Position numbers and translations under genes: made by a program. Shown here piece after piece: positions 25,663-33,192 of a stretch of DNA of 64,000 nt. The stretch is taken from the NCBI GenBank assembly GCA_023418915.1, contig JAEZYU010000064.1:62001-126000 (forward strand), given 5' to 3'. The DNA comes from Bacillota bacterium. GTDB lineage: Bacteria > Bacillota > Clostridia > Acetivibrionales > DTU013. Below the pieces are notes generated by a model. That model did not search any database. It was not told where the DNA came from and saw only the letters and a program-made list of their open reading frames with translations. Position 1 is the stretch's first letter; each line of letters begins with the position of its first letter.

Positions 25663-25725
25663 GGACAGGGGACGGTTCTCTGTCTCGGTCCAGCAGACAA
25701 CAAGACAGAGAACCGTCCCCTGTCC
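25663..25725 (+). repeat. REP-like palindromic element, type A copy 1
   Basis: Perfect 23-bp inverted repeat (25663-25685 and 25703-25725), 17-nt loop, core GGGGACGGTTCTC. Flanks hold degenerate GGGGACAGGGG-like and TGTCCCCGTTCCC-like arms, so a larger imperfect palindrome extends to about 25611-25747. A near-identical copy lies 476 nt downstream. Confidence 0.9.
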
Positions 25726-25827
25726 TTCTGTCCCCGTTCCCTGTCCCAGATAAAAAAATAGGGACAAAAGTCCTGTGGAAATTTTGCTTCGCTTTTGATA
25801 AAATATTCTTCGTGGGGTGAGTGTGTC

Positions 25828-26127
25828 ATGGAAGATAAAACTTTTGAACTGTTGACAAAAATGTATGGTGAGTTTTCCAAAAGGTTTGATGGTGTAGAGA
25901 AAGACATCAAGGATTTGAAGAGTGATGTTAAAGGAATAGATAACAGGCTGAGCAGAGTGGAGCTTGTGCTTGAAAATGAAATAAAGAAGGATGTAGCTAT
26001 TCTTTATGATGGCTATCAGCGTACTTATGAAAAATTGACGGCAGTTGAGCAGAAGGTTGATAAACTGTCGGAGAAGGTTGAGAGGCAGGAAGTCGAGATA
26101 AAGGTCATAAAGGGCGGCAGGTCATAG
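25828..26127 (+). CDS. small coiled-coil protein between two REP-like elements
   Basis: 99 residues, Lys/Glu-rich and predicted almost wholly helical, with heptad-like spacing in VEKDIKDLKSDVKGIDNRLS and in VEQKVDKLSEKVERQEVEIK. No signal peptide, membrane segment or catalytic motif. ATG 25828 with GGGGTGA upstream; the longer frame from 25795 begins inside A+T-rich leader. Similar short coiled-coil ORFs are common in Clostridia, but I cannot assign a function. It is bracketed by two near-identical palindromes, so it may travel with them. Confidence 0.65.
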   Translation: MEDKTFELLTKMYGEFSKRFDGVEKDIKDLKSDVKGIDNRLSRVELVLENEIKKDVAILYDGYQRTYEKLTAVEQKVDKLSEKVERQEVEIKVIKGGRS

Positions 26128-26138
26128 TTGTCGAGGAG

Positions 26139-26201
26139 GGACAGGGGACGGTTCTCTGTCTTGGTCCAGCAGACAACAAGACAGAGAACTGTCCCCTGTC
26201 C
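26139..26201 (+). repeat. REP-like palindromic element, type A copy 2
   Basis: Arms 26139-26161 and 26179-26201, 23 bp with one G-T mismatch, and a loop differing from copy 1 by one base. Same orientation and length as copy 1. Begins 11 nt after the coiled-coil gene's stop and could also end its transcript. Confidence 0.9.
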
Positions 26202-26306
26202 TATTCAAGGGAGCTTTAGATGGCTCCCTTTGTTGCGTTCGTTTATTTTTTGGCCCAGTAACGGAACAGTATCGGAACGGCACTATAGCCTAAAGGTAAA
26301 GATTTC

Positions 26307-26335
26307 TTGACACCTCAGGGCTTCTTTTATATTAT
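26307..26335 (+). promoter_or_regulatory. sigma-A promoter of alaS
   Basis: TTGACA (26307-26312), 17-nt spacer, TATTAT (26330-26335). The leader is only about 80 nt and shows no T-box landmarks. Confidence 0.6.
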
Positions 26336-26420
26336 TAATTATAAATTATCAATATGATTTTGAGTGGATAATATATTACTAAATGATTCTCACGTGATTA
26401 TGCAGAATAAGAGGATGAAC

Positions 26421-29078
26421 ATGATGAAAAAACTGGGATTGAACGAAATAAGAGAACGTTATCTGAGCTTCTTTGAAAGCAAGGATCATCTGCGCATGCC
26501 AAGCTTTCCGCTGGTACCGCGAAATGACCCGAGTATATTGCTGATAAATGCGGGAATGACACCGCTGAAGCCATATTTTACAGGCATCGAGAGGCCGCCT
26601 CGCAACAGGGTCACGACATGCCAGAAGTGTATCAGGACGCCTGATATTGAAAATGTGGGCAAGACAGCCCGGCATGGTACATTCTTTGAGATGCTGGGCA
26701 ACTTTTCTTTTGGGGACTATTTCAAAAAGGAAACTATTCCCTGGGCATGGGAGTTTGTCACCAAAGTCATGGGCATTCCTGAAGAGAAGCTTTATGCGTC
26801 CATATACGAGGACGATGATGAAGCATTCGAAATATGGAACAAGGATGTAGGTCTGGCACCTGAGCGTATTGTCAGAATGGGCAAAGAGGACAATTTCTGG
26901 GAGCACGGCACAGGCCCGTGCGGACCATGCTCTGAGATTTATTTCGACAGAGGTCCCGAAAGGGGCTGCGGTCAGCCGGACTGCAAGGTCGGCTGTGAGT
27001 GCGACAGATATATAGAGTTTTGGAATCTGGTGTTCACCCAGTTCAATAAAGAAGAGGACGGCAGTTACTCCAAGCTGCAGAAGAAGAATATCGACACAGG
27101 CATGGGGCTTGAGCGTCTGGCAGTTATTATGCAGGATGTTGAAAATCTCTTTGAAGTTGATACTATAAAGAATATATTGGATTATGTTTGTCAAAAGGCA
27201 GACGTCCGTTACGGCGCAGACAAATCGCAGTCTCAGCGTATGGCTGATGTGTCCATCAGGGTTATAACCGATCATATAAGAAGTACCACTATGATGGTTT
27301 CAGACGGTATATTGCCGTCCAATGAAGGACGCGGTTATGTGCTGAGAAGGCTGCTAAGAAGAGCTGCAAGACACGGAAGGCTGCTTGGCATTGAAGGGCC
27401 GTTCCTTTATGATGTGGCAAAGGTGGTTATCCGAGAGTCCAGGGAGGCCTATCCTGAGCTGGCCGATAAGGAAGAGTATATATGCAAGGTAATCAAGATA
27501 GAAGAGGAACGCTTTGCCGTGACCATCGACCAGGGGATATCCATCCTCAATGAGTTTATAGCCGAGCTGAAAACAAAGAACAGTGATGTCCTGCCGGGTG
27601 GTATGGCTTTCAAGCTGCATGACACATATGGTTTCCCGCTGGACCTGACCAGGGAGATCGCCGAGGAGGCCGGATTGACTGTGGATGAGGAAGGCTTCAA
27701 GGCTGAGATGGCGGAGCAGAAGAAAAAGGCCAGGGAAGCACTGAAGAGCAAGGAGACCTCTGCATGGGGTCAGGATCTGGCAGCCGGGCTCGATAAGGAG
27801 CTGAAGACTGAGTTTGTTGGATACGAGAATCACTCATGTGACAGCAAGATATTGTATATAATTTCTGACGGCGAACTGGCTGATAATGCTCAACAGGGCG
27901 ATGAAGTGACGATCATACTGGATAAAACGCCATTTTATGCTGAAAGCGGCGGACAGGTGGCTGATACAGGAACGATCACCGCAAAGAATGGTGTTGTCAA
28001 GGTGAACGGATGCAGTAAAACGGCCGAAGGACTGTATCTTCACACCGGAGTCGTTGAAGAGGGCATCATAGAAAAAGGCGCTCAAGCGACAGCTGCTATA
28101 GATGCTGAACGAAGGCTTGCAATAGCAAGGAATCATACGACGACTCACCTGCTGCAGAAGGCTTTGAGAAATGTACTGGGTGAACATGTAACACAGGCTG
28201 GTTCATTAGTCGAGCCCGAAAGACTGAGATTTGACTTCCATCATTTCTCCGCCATGACAAAAGAGGAGCTGGCAAGAGTCGAAAATGAGGTAAATGCCAG
28301 GATCCTCGAGGACATAGCTGTGAATGTACGCGAAATGCCTGTGGACGAGGCGAAGAGCCTTGGCGCAATGGCGCTTTTTGGCGAGAAATACGGAAATGTT
28401 GTCAGAGTGGTCAAAGCCGGTGAATACAGCATAGAACTGTGCGGAGGCACGCACCTTGAATCTACGGCGCAGGCAGGCTTGGTAAAGATACTGGGCGAGA
28501 GCGGTGTGGCAGCCGGTGTCAGGAGAATAGAAGCGCTCACAGGCGTTAATGCGCTGGAATATTTTAATGAGAAGGAGGAGCAGCTAAACAGTATAGCAGC
28601 TGCATTGAAATCAACACCGCAGGACAGTCTGAGGAAGGTCGAAACGATGAGCGCCGAGCTCAAGGCCGCCCAGAAGGAGATAGAGCAGTTGAAGGATAAG
28701 CTGGTTAGCAGCTCGTTTGATGAGGTGCTCGAGAAGGCTGTTGATGTCAATGGTGTCAAAGCCGTGACTGCAAGGTTTGATCAACTGGACATGGATGCCC
28801 TTCGCAATACCTGCGAGAACCTGAGAAGCAGGGTCGGCACAGGCGTTGTGGTGCTGGGATCAGCCTTCGGAGGCAAGGTCAGCTTTGTGGCCATGGCATC
28901 TAAGGATGCCGTTGCTCGGGGAGTACACTGTGGGAATATCGTAAGAGAAGCGGCAAAGGCAGCAGGCGGAGGAGGCGGCGGCAGGCCCGATATGGCACAG
29001 GCCGGCGGCAAGGATGCCTCGAAGATCGATGAAGCACTCAAGTGTGCAGTGGAAGCCGCCAAAGCTCAGATAAAGTAG
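26421..29078 (+). CDS. alaS: alanyl-tRNA synthetase
   Basis: Charges tRNA-Ala and edits mischarged Ser/Gly. Class II motifs are in the N-terminal half (LINAGMTPLKPYFTGIERPP, then RTPDIENVGKTARHGTFFEM). The editing domain shows the zinc/catalytic HNHTTTHLLQ-like HxxxH segment near residues 571-579 and CGGTH near residues 675-679. The C-Ala domain ends with the glycine-rich AGGGGGGRPDMAQAGGKD. About 885 residues, the usual length. ATG 26421 lies 5 nt behind GAGGA, with ATG 26424 an equal alternative; the frame start at 26364 has no ribosome binding site. Monocistronic, judging from its own promoter and the following REP-like element. Confidence 0.96.
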   Translation: MMKKLGLNEIRERYLSFFESKDHLRMPSFPLVPRNDPSILLINAGMTPLKPYFTGIERPPRNRVTTCQKCIRTPDIENVGKTARHGTFFEMLGNFSFGDYFKKETIPWAWEFVTKVMGIPEEKLYASIYEDDDEAFEIWNKDVGLAPERIVRMGKEDNFWEHGTGPCGPCSEIYFDRGPERGCGQPDCKVGCECDRYIEFWNLVFTQFNKEEDGSYSKLQKKNIDTGMGLERLAVIMQDVENLFEVDTIKNILDYVCQKADVRYGADKSQSQRMADVSIRVITDHIRSTTMMVSDGILPSNEGRGYVLRRLLRRAARHGRLLGIEGPFLYDVAKVVIRESREAYPELADKEEYICKVIKIEEERFAVTIDQGISILNEFIAELKTKNSDVLPGGMAFKLHDTYGFPLDLTREIAEEAGLTVDEEGFKAEMAEQKKKAREALKSKETSAWGQDLAAGLDKELKTEFVGYENHSCDSKILYIISDGELADNAQQGDEVTIILDKTPFYAESGGQVADTGTITAKNGVVKVNGCSKTAEGLYLHTGVVEEGIIEKGAQATAAIDAERRLAIARNHTTTHLLQKALRNVLGEHVTQAGSLVEPERLRFDFHHFSAMTKEELARVENEVNARILEDIAVNVREMPVDEAKSLGAMALFGEKYGNVVRVVKAGEYSIELCGGTHLESTAQAGLVKILGESGVAAGVRRIEALTGVNALEYFNEKEEQLNSIAAALKSTPQDSLRKVETMSAELKAAQKEIEQLKDKLVSSSFDEVLEKAVDVNGVKAVTARFDQLDMDALRNTCENLRSRVGTGVVVLGSAFGGKVSFVAMASKDAVARGVHCGNIVREAAKAAGGGGGGRPDMAQAGGKDASKIDEALKCAVEAAKAQIK

Positions 29079-29092
29079 ATGAAGCATGGGTG

Positions 29093-29150
29093 AAGCAGGG
29101 GGACGGTTCTCCTGCTTGGATGATGAAGCAGGAGAACCGTCCCCCTGCTT
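29093..29150 (+). repeat. REP-like palindromic element, type B copy 1
   Basis: Perfect 25-bp inverted repeat (29093-29117 and 29126-29150) around an 8-nt loop, core GGGGACGGTTCTC, with extra CCCCCTGCTT and GAAGCA-type half units on both sides. Identical to the copy at 32109-32166. Lies between alaS and the HIT gene; an open frame through it (from 29086) is not a real N-terminus. Confidence 0.92.
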
Positions 29151-29193
29151 CCCCCTGCTTCAAGAAAGTAATATAAGGAAAGAAGGTTTTATA

Positions 29194-29538
29194 GTGGAGG
29201 ATTGTATTTTCTGCAAGATAATCGAAAGGAAGATACCTTCGACCGTTGTATACGAGGACGATAAGGTAATGGCCTTCAATGACATTAACCCAGTCGCACC
29301 TGTCCATGTGATCATTATCCCCAAAGCCCATATTGCCAACGTAAATGAGCTGACTGAGGATAATGCGTCAGTGCTGGCTGATATACACCTGGCAGCAAAA
29401 GCTATCGCCGAGAAGCTTGGTGTTGCCGACAAAGGCTACCGGCTGATCAACAACTGCGGAGCAGATGCCGGGCAGACTGTATTCCATCTGCATTACCACC
29501 TTATTAGCGGTGTCAAGCTAGGAGCTAAGATCATATAG
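29194..29538 (+). CDS. HIT-family (HINT-like) nucleotide-binding protein
   Basis: 114-residue histidine-triad hydrolase, likely acting on purine nucleotide phosphoramidates. The N-terminal CIFCKIIERKIPSTVVYEDD is the classic HINT opening, with two zinc-type Cys. The catalytic triad appears as QTVFHLHYHLISG near the C-terminus. I chose GTG 29194, behind AAGG, because the upstream part of the frame only translates the REP-like palindrome. Followed after 65 nt by galE. The cellular substrate is unknown. Confidence 0.92.
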   Translation: MEDCIFCKIIERKIPSTVVYEDDKVMAFNDINPVAPVHVIIIPKAHIANVNELTEDNASVLADIHLAAKAIAEKLGVADKGYRLINNCGADAGQTVFHLHYHLISGVKLGAKII

Positions 29539-29603
29539 GAAGAGCAGCAAAAGAGCAGTAAAAGAGCAGTAATAAGCTGTTTTACAAGAAAGGAAGAAAA
29601 TAT

Positions 29604-30617
29604 ATGGCTGTATTAGTGACCGGCGGCGCCGGATATATTGGGAGCCATACCTGCGTTCAGCTGTTGGAGGCAGGCTATGACATCGTTGTGCTTGACAATC
29701 TGTCAAACAGCAAAATGGAGGCTGTCAGAAGGATCAGCGAGCTGTCAGGCAGGACCTTCGATTTCATAAAGGGAGATATCCTTGACAACAGCCTGCTGGA
29801 TGAGGTTTTTAGTAAGCATAAGATCGATTCTGTCATACATTTTGCCGGACTCAAGGCGGTGGGTGAGTCTGTCAGTGTTCCGCTGCGTTATTATCACAAC
29901 AATGTATCAGGCTCAATAGTTCTTTTTGAGGCGATGCGAAAGCATGATGTGAAAAATATAGTGTTCAGCTCTTCGGCGACAGTCTACGGCATGACGGACA
30001 AGATGCCTATCAATGAGGATACGGCGTTGGGCTGCGTAAATCCGTATGGACGCACGAAATATATGATCGAGGAAATACTGCGGGATCTTTATGCTTCCGA
30101 TAATAGCTGGAATATTATACTGCTTCGTTATTTTAATCCTGTAGGCGCTCATGAAAGCGGGAGAATAGGGGAGGATCCCAACGGGATTCCGAATAATCTG
30201 ATGCCGTTTATTTCGCAGGTAGCTGTAGGAAAGCTGAAGGAGCTAAGCGTTTTCGGAAATGATTATCCTACGCCTGACGGGACCTGCATCAGGGACTATA
30301 TACACGTGGTGGATCTGGCCGACGGGCATCTTAAGGCGCTTGAAAAGCTCCGCGAGGCACCGGGTGCGGTGGCATATAATCTTGGCACAGGCAAGGGCTC
30401 AAGTGTTATGGAGATGATATCTGCATTTACTGAGGCAACAGGTGTTAAGCTGCCGTACAGGATAACAGGCAGAAGACCCGGGGATGCGCCGGTCAGCTTT
30501 GCCGACCCTACAAGGGCGGCCAGGGAGCTGGGATGGACTGCTAAGAGAGGCATCCTGGACATGTGCAGAGACTCATGGAACTGGCAGTCACACAATCCGA
30601 ACGGGTATAGTGAATGA
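29604..30617 (+). CDS. galE: UDP-glucose 4-epimerase
   Basis: Interconverts UDP-glucose and UDP-galactose. NAD-binding VLVTGGAGYIGSHTCVQLLE, FAGLKAVGES, SSSATVYG, catalytic YGRTK with upstream CVNPYGRTKYMIEEI, and NLMPFISQVAVGK are all as in GalE. 337 residues, complete. AAGGAAG ribosome binding site 9 nt before ATG. It may feed galactose into the polysaccharide made by the left-hand locus, though it lies 13 kb away among housekeeping genes. Confidence 0.93.
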   Translation: MAVLVTGGAGYIGSHTCVQLLEAGYDIVVLDNLSNSKMEAVRRISELSGRTFDFIKGDILDNSLLDEVFSKHKIDSVIHFAGLKAVGESVSVPLRYYHNNVSGSIVLFEAMRKHDVKNIVFSSSATVYGMTDKMPINEDTALGCVNPYGRTKYMIEEILRDLYASDNSWNIILLRYFNPVGAHESGRIGEDPNGIPNNLMPFISQVAVGKLKELSVFGNDYPTPDGTCIRDYIHVVDLADGHLKALEKLREAPGAVAYNLGTGKGSSVMEMISAFTEATGVKLPYRITGRRPGDAPVSFADPTRAARELGWTAKRGILDMCRDSWNWQSHNPNGYSE

Positions 30618-30641
30618 GCAGCTTCTCAAGGGGGTAATAAG

Positions 30642-32015
30642 CTGAAAAAACTGTTTATTCTCTTAACACTTGCCATTGTGGTAATCATTGGTCTTTTCGT
30701 TATATTCAGCGGCATATTCAGCGGCGGCTTGAGTTCATCCATTAATAAGAATATATATGCAGTTGCTTCAAAAGGAGCTGCTTCCTGCAGGCTGACCGAA
30801 AAGAATGCAGAAATAGAAACGAATGACTTAACCTCTGAGCTTAAGGTACTCGGTCAGCCTTTTGAGTTGTCTGAGTATGCACGGAACATCTGGGATATGC
30901 AGCTGTTCGAAGGCAGGATCTATTTGGGATGCGGCAATCTAGGAAATTATGGACCGGGTTCCAATGCAGGTCCGGTACCGGTGATATATTATGATATTGA
31001 AAATGGTGAGTTCGTCACACAAGCGATTATTGATGAAGAGCAGATAGATATTTATAAAATACTCGACGGCCGTCTGGTGATTCCCGGTCAGGATCCAATG
31101 GAAAGCTGGGATTATGGAAATTTCTATACTCTGACTAAGGACGGTTGGGAACAGATGAGAACAATACCCGACGGAATCCATGTGTTTGATATGGAGAGTT
31201 TGAAGGGTAATCTGTTTGCAGCCGTCGGAACGAGAAGGTTCGGAGCTGCAGTCATGTCGGCTGACATGGGGAAGACATGGGTTTCGCTGATGCCGGAGGG
31301 AGCCAGACGGTTTTTTACTGGCGGAAGAGCCTATTCAGTATTTCACTTCAAGGAAAAGCTCTATTTTGCCGGAGCTCTGTTCGGCGGCATCGGTTTTTCA
31401 AATAAATTTTTGTGTATCGATTATTCAGACATTCCACAAATTTCAGGGATAACAGATTCAACAAATGCGGATATAGCTGATGCTTCTGTTGATTCGGATA
31501 TTTCAGCTGTAATCAGCAAAGTCGGCAGCAGTTCTACTGAAGATGCAAGGAAGAAAGGATATACTGTGTATGCATACAATATGCTGCCGGGTGCCGGCTG
31601 GAACAGTATGATGAGATTGGTCAGAGTAAATGAGATCAATGATAAGCTTGTATACATTGCAGCTTATCTTGACAACGGAAGCCAATGGCTGAATGATGCG
31701 CTATATACAGCTGAGGATATCAACAGAGTCAAGCGCATAAGGCTGCCGGAGCCGCATGCTGTTCCGATGGATATTATTTTGCGCAATGACAACGCATATT
31801 TGCTGACACACAAAGAAAGCGCTGACAGCTATTCTAATATCGTATATTCATCTGAGGATATGTATAACTGGTCTGAGTGCTTCAGGTTCACTGCGGATAC
31901 ATTCGCAAGATCTTTTGAAGAATCCGACGGAGTCTTCTACTTTGGCATGGGATGCTATATTGATCATCTGTCGGAAGCGACCGGCAGTATTGTCAGAATA
32001 GCTGTAAATGATTGA
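30642..32015 (+). CDS. exported Asp-box (BNR-like) beta-propeller protein of unknown function
   Basis: The likely product starts KKLFILLTLAIVVIIGLF, a signal peptide or N-terminal anchor, and runs about 457 residues. An Asp-box SADMGKTWVSL is clear near residue 207 and a second degenerate one reads YSSEDMYNWSEC, as in sialidase-like propellers, so a beta-propeller ectodomain is plausible. No catalytic sialidase residues could be identified. AAGGGGG sits 7-8 nt before a CTG at 30642; the first ATG/GTG/TTG in frame (GTG 30678) would cut the hydrophobic segment in half, so CTG may be the real start. Function unknown. Confidence 0.65.
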   Translation: MKKLFILLTLAIVVIIGLFVIFSGIFSGGLSSSINKNIYAVASKGAASCRLTEKNAEIETNDLTSELKVLGQPFELSEYARNIWDMQLFEGRIYLGCGNLGNYGPGSNAGPVPVIYYDIENGEFVTQAIIDEEQIDIYKILDGRLVIPGQDPMESWDYGNFYTLTKDGWEQMRTIPDGIHVFDMESLKGNLFAAVGTRRFGAAVMSADMGKTWVSLMPEGARRFFTGGRAYSVFHFKEKLYFAGALFGGIGFSNKFLCIDYSDIPQISGITDSTNADIADASVDSDISAVISKVGSSSTEDARKKGYTVYAYNMLPGAGWNSMMRLVRVNEINDKLVYIAAYLDNGSQWLNDALYTAEDINRVKRIRLPEPHAVPMDIILRNDNAYLLTHKESADSYSNIVYSSEDMYNWSECFRFTADTFARSFEESDGVFYFGMGCYIDHLSEATGSIVRIAVND

Positions 32016-32108
32016 CGGTTGTGGTGAGATGGACTCACCCTTTCTCTGAGGCTTCTGCTTTCTTCTGTTGCTCCTACTGTGATCACGCAGGGGGACTAAA
32101 GCAGGGGG

Positions 32109-32166
32109 AAGCAGGGGGACGGTTCTCCTGCTTGGATGATGAAGCAGGAGAACCGTCCCCCTGCTT
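32109..32166 (+). repeat. REP-like palindromic element, type B copy 2
   Basis: Arms 32109-32133 and 32142-32166, identical in stem and loop to type B copy 1. Extra half units flank it at 32098-32108 and 32167-32190. Lies between the Asp-box gene and the rpsU promoter. Confidence 0.92.
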
Positions 32167-32214
32167 CACCCCTGCTTCACCCCTGCTTCAATGTTTATTT
32201 GTGCTTTGTCTCTA

Positions 32215-32244
32215 TTGACTTTATTTTGAAGTATAATATATAAT
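32215..32244 (+). promoter_or_regulatory. sigma-A promoter of rpsU-yqeY
   Basis: TTGACT (32215-32220), 18-nt spacer, TATAAT (32239-32244). A second TATAAT at 32232-32237 is too close to the -35 to pair with it. The leader to rpsU is about 90 nt. Confidence 0.65.
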
Positions 32245-32343
32245 ATACTGTGTGCTACACATAGCTTAATTCCCACAGGTAATTGAAGCAATATTCACGG
32301 TTTATACACGGCACAATTGCTACCATCGGAGGGAGGGATATAC

Positions 32344-32520
32344 ATGTCTGAAGTTCGGGTAAAAGAGAACGAATCTCTCGACAGTGCACTTAAGAGATTT
32401 AAGCGTCAGTGTGCCAAATCGGGCGTTCTGGCTGAAGTTAGAAAAAGAGAGCATTATGAGAAGCCGAGCGTAAAAAGAAAGAAAAAGTCTGAAGCGGCAA
32501 GGAAAAGGAAGTTTAAGTAA
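32344..32520 (+). CDS. rpsU: 30S ribosomal protein S21
   Basis: 58-residue small-subunit protein near the mRNA 3' end/anti-Shine-Dalgarno. SEVRVKENESLDSALKRFKR at the start and the very basic KRKKKSEAARKRKFK tail are diagnostic. ATG 32344 has GGAGGGAGGG upstream; the longer frame from 32317 contains that site and is not translated. Forms an operon with yqeY (45 nt apart), a common arrangement in Bacillota. Confidence 0.97.
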   Translation: MSEVRVKENESLDSALKRFKRQCAKSGVLAEVRKREHYEKPSVKRKKKSEAARKRKFK

Positions 32521-32565
32521 TTCCGCATCAGGCTCAAGTTCAATTTGTCACAGGGAGGCTGGCTG

Positions 32566-33009
32566 ATGTCCCTTAAGGAGCAATTGCTTGAAGATATGAA
32601 GAACGCTATGAAACAAAAGGACGCCGTAAAGAAAAATACGGTCCAGATGGTAAGAGCTGCGATTCTTCAAATTGAAAAGGATAATAAGATAACTCTTGAT
32701 GATGATGGTGTAATCGATGTCATTGCAAAGGAAGTAAAAAAGAGAAGGGATGTTCTGCCGGAGTACGAGAAAAGTGGCAGACAGGATCTGGTCGAAGGTT
32801 TAAAAGCCGAAGTTGATGTTCTGCTCAAGTATTTGCCCGAGCAGCTCACCGAAGAGGAGCTTGAGGTCATCGTCCGCCAGGCGGTGGAAGAGACCGGTGC
32901 ATCCTCGCCGAGAGACATAGGCAAGGTGATGCAGGCTGTGATGCCGAAGGTGAAGGGCAGAGCGGACGGCAAGATGATCAATGTGATCGCTAAAAAGATT
33001 CTAGGTTAA
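32566..33009 (+). CDS. yqeY: YqeY/GatB-like domain protein
   Basis: 147-residue protein of the GatB/YqeY family, related to the tRNA-binding tail of the GatB amidotransferase subunit; exact role unknown. Seen: SLKEQLLEDMKNAMKQKDAV, RAAILQIEKD, RRDVLPEYEKSGRQDLV and a GKVMQAVMPKVKGRADGKMI end, all typical. ATG 32566 is 7 nt behind GGGAGG. A terminator follows. Confidence 0.93.
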   Translation: MSLKEQLLEDMKNAMKQKDAVKKNTVQMVRAAILQIEKDNKITLDDDGVIDVIAKEVKKRRDVLPEYEKSGRQDLVEGLKAEVDVLLKYLPEQLTEEELEVIVRQAVEETGASSPRDIGKVMQAVMPKVKGRADGKMINVIAKKILG

Positions 33010-33013
33010 ATAT

Positions 33014-33056
33014 AATATGAGAAAAGCTCGATGTATATCGGGCTTTTTTCATATTA
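33014..33056 (+). terminator. rho-independent terminator after yqeY
   Basis: Core stem AAAGCTCGAT/ATCGGGCTTT with a 4-nt loop and a T6 run, extended by an outer AATATGA/TCATATT pairing, so it can work in both directions. Confidence 0.88.
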
Positions 33057-33089
33057 TTTGGGTCAACGGATTTTTATCATATGCGGTTA

Positions 33090-33116
33090 TTGAAGGATTA
33101 TGCATTAACATATAAT
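33090..33116 (+). promoter_or_regulatory. possible promoter of recJ-apt-relA
   Basis: TATAAT (33111-33116) preceded by TTGAAG (33090-33095). The 15-nt spacer is short, so the -35 assignment is uncertain. Confidence 0.35.
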
Positions 33117-33192
33117 TCGGGTCACTGAGAGATATTTATAGAAGACCCGTCACAGAGAAGTTGCTGCAAAATCAGGTCACAGTGAGGTTGAT

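Noticed and set aside
26128..26310. 60-codon plus-strand ORF after the coiled-coil gene
   Set aside because: It only translates the type A palindrome and its flank.
26220..26420. T-box riboswitch upstream of alaS (also looked for before hisS and aspS)
   Set aside because: Leaders are short and lack the conserved T-box antiterminator sequence and specifier stem.
26379..27275. 298-codon minus-strand ORF inside alaS
   Set aside because: Shadow frame of alaS with no start signal or family features.
32012..32218. 68-codon ORF upstream of rpsU
   Set aside because: It translates the type B palindrome; the same peptide pieces occur in the false N-terminus of the HIT gene.
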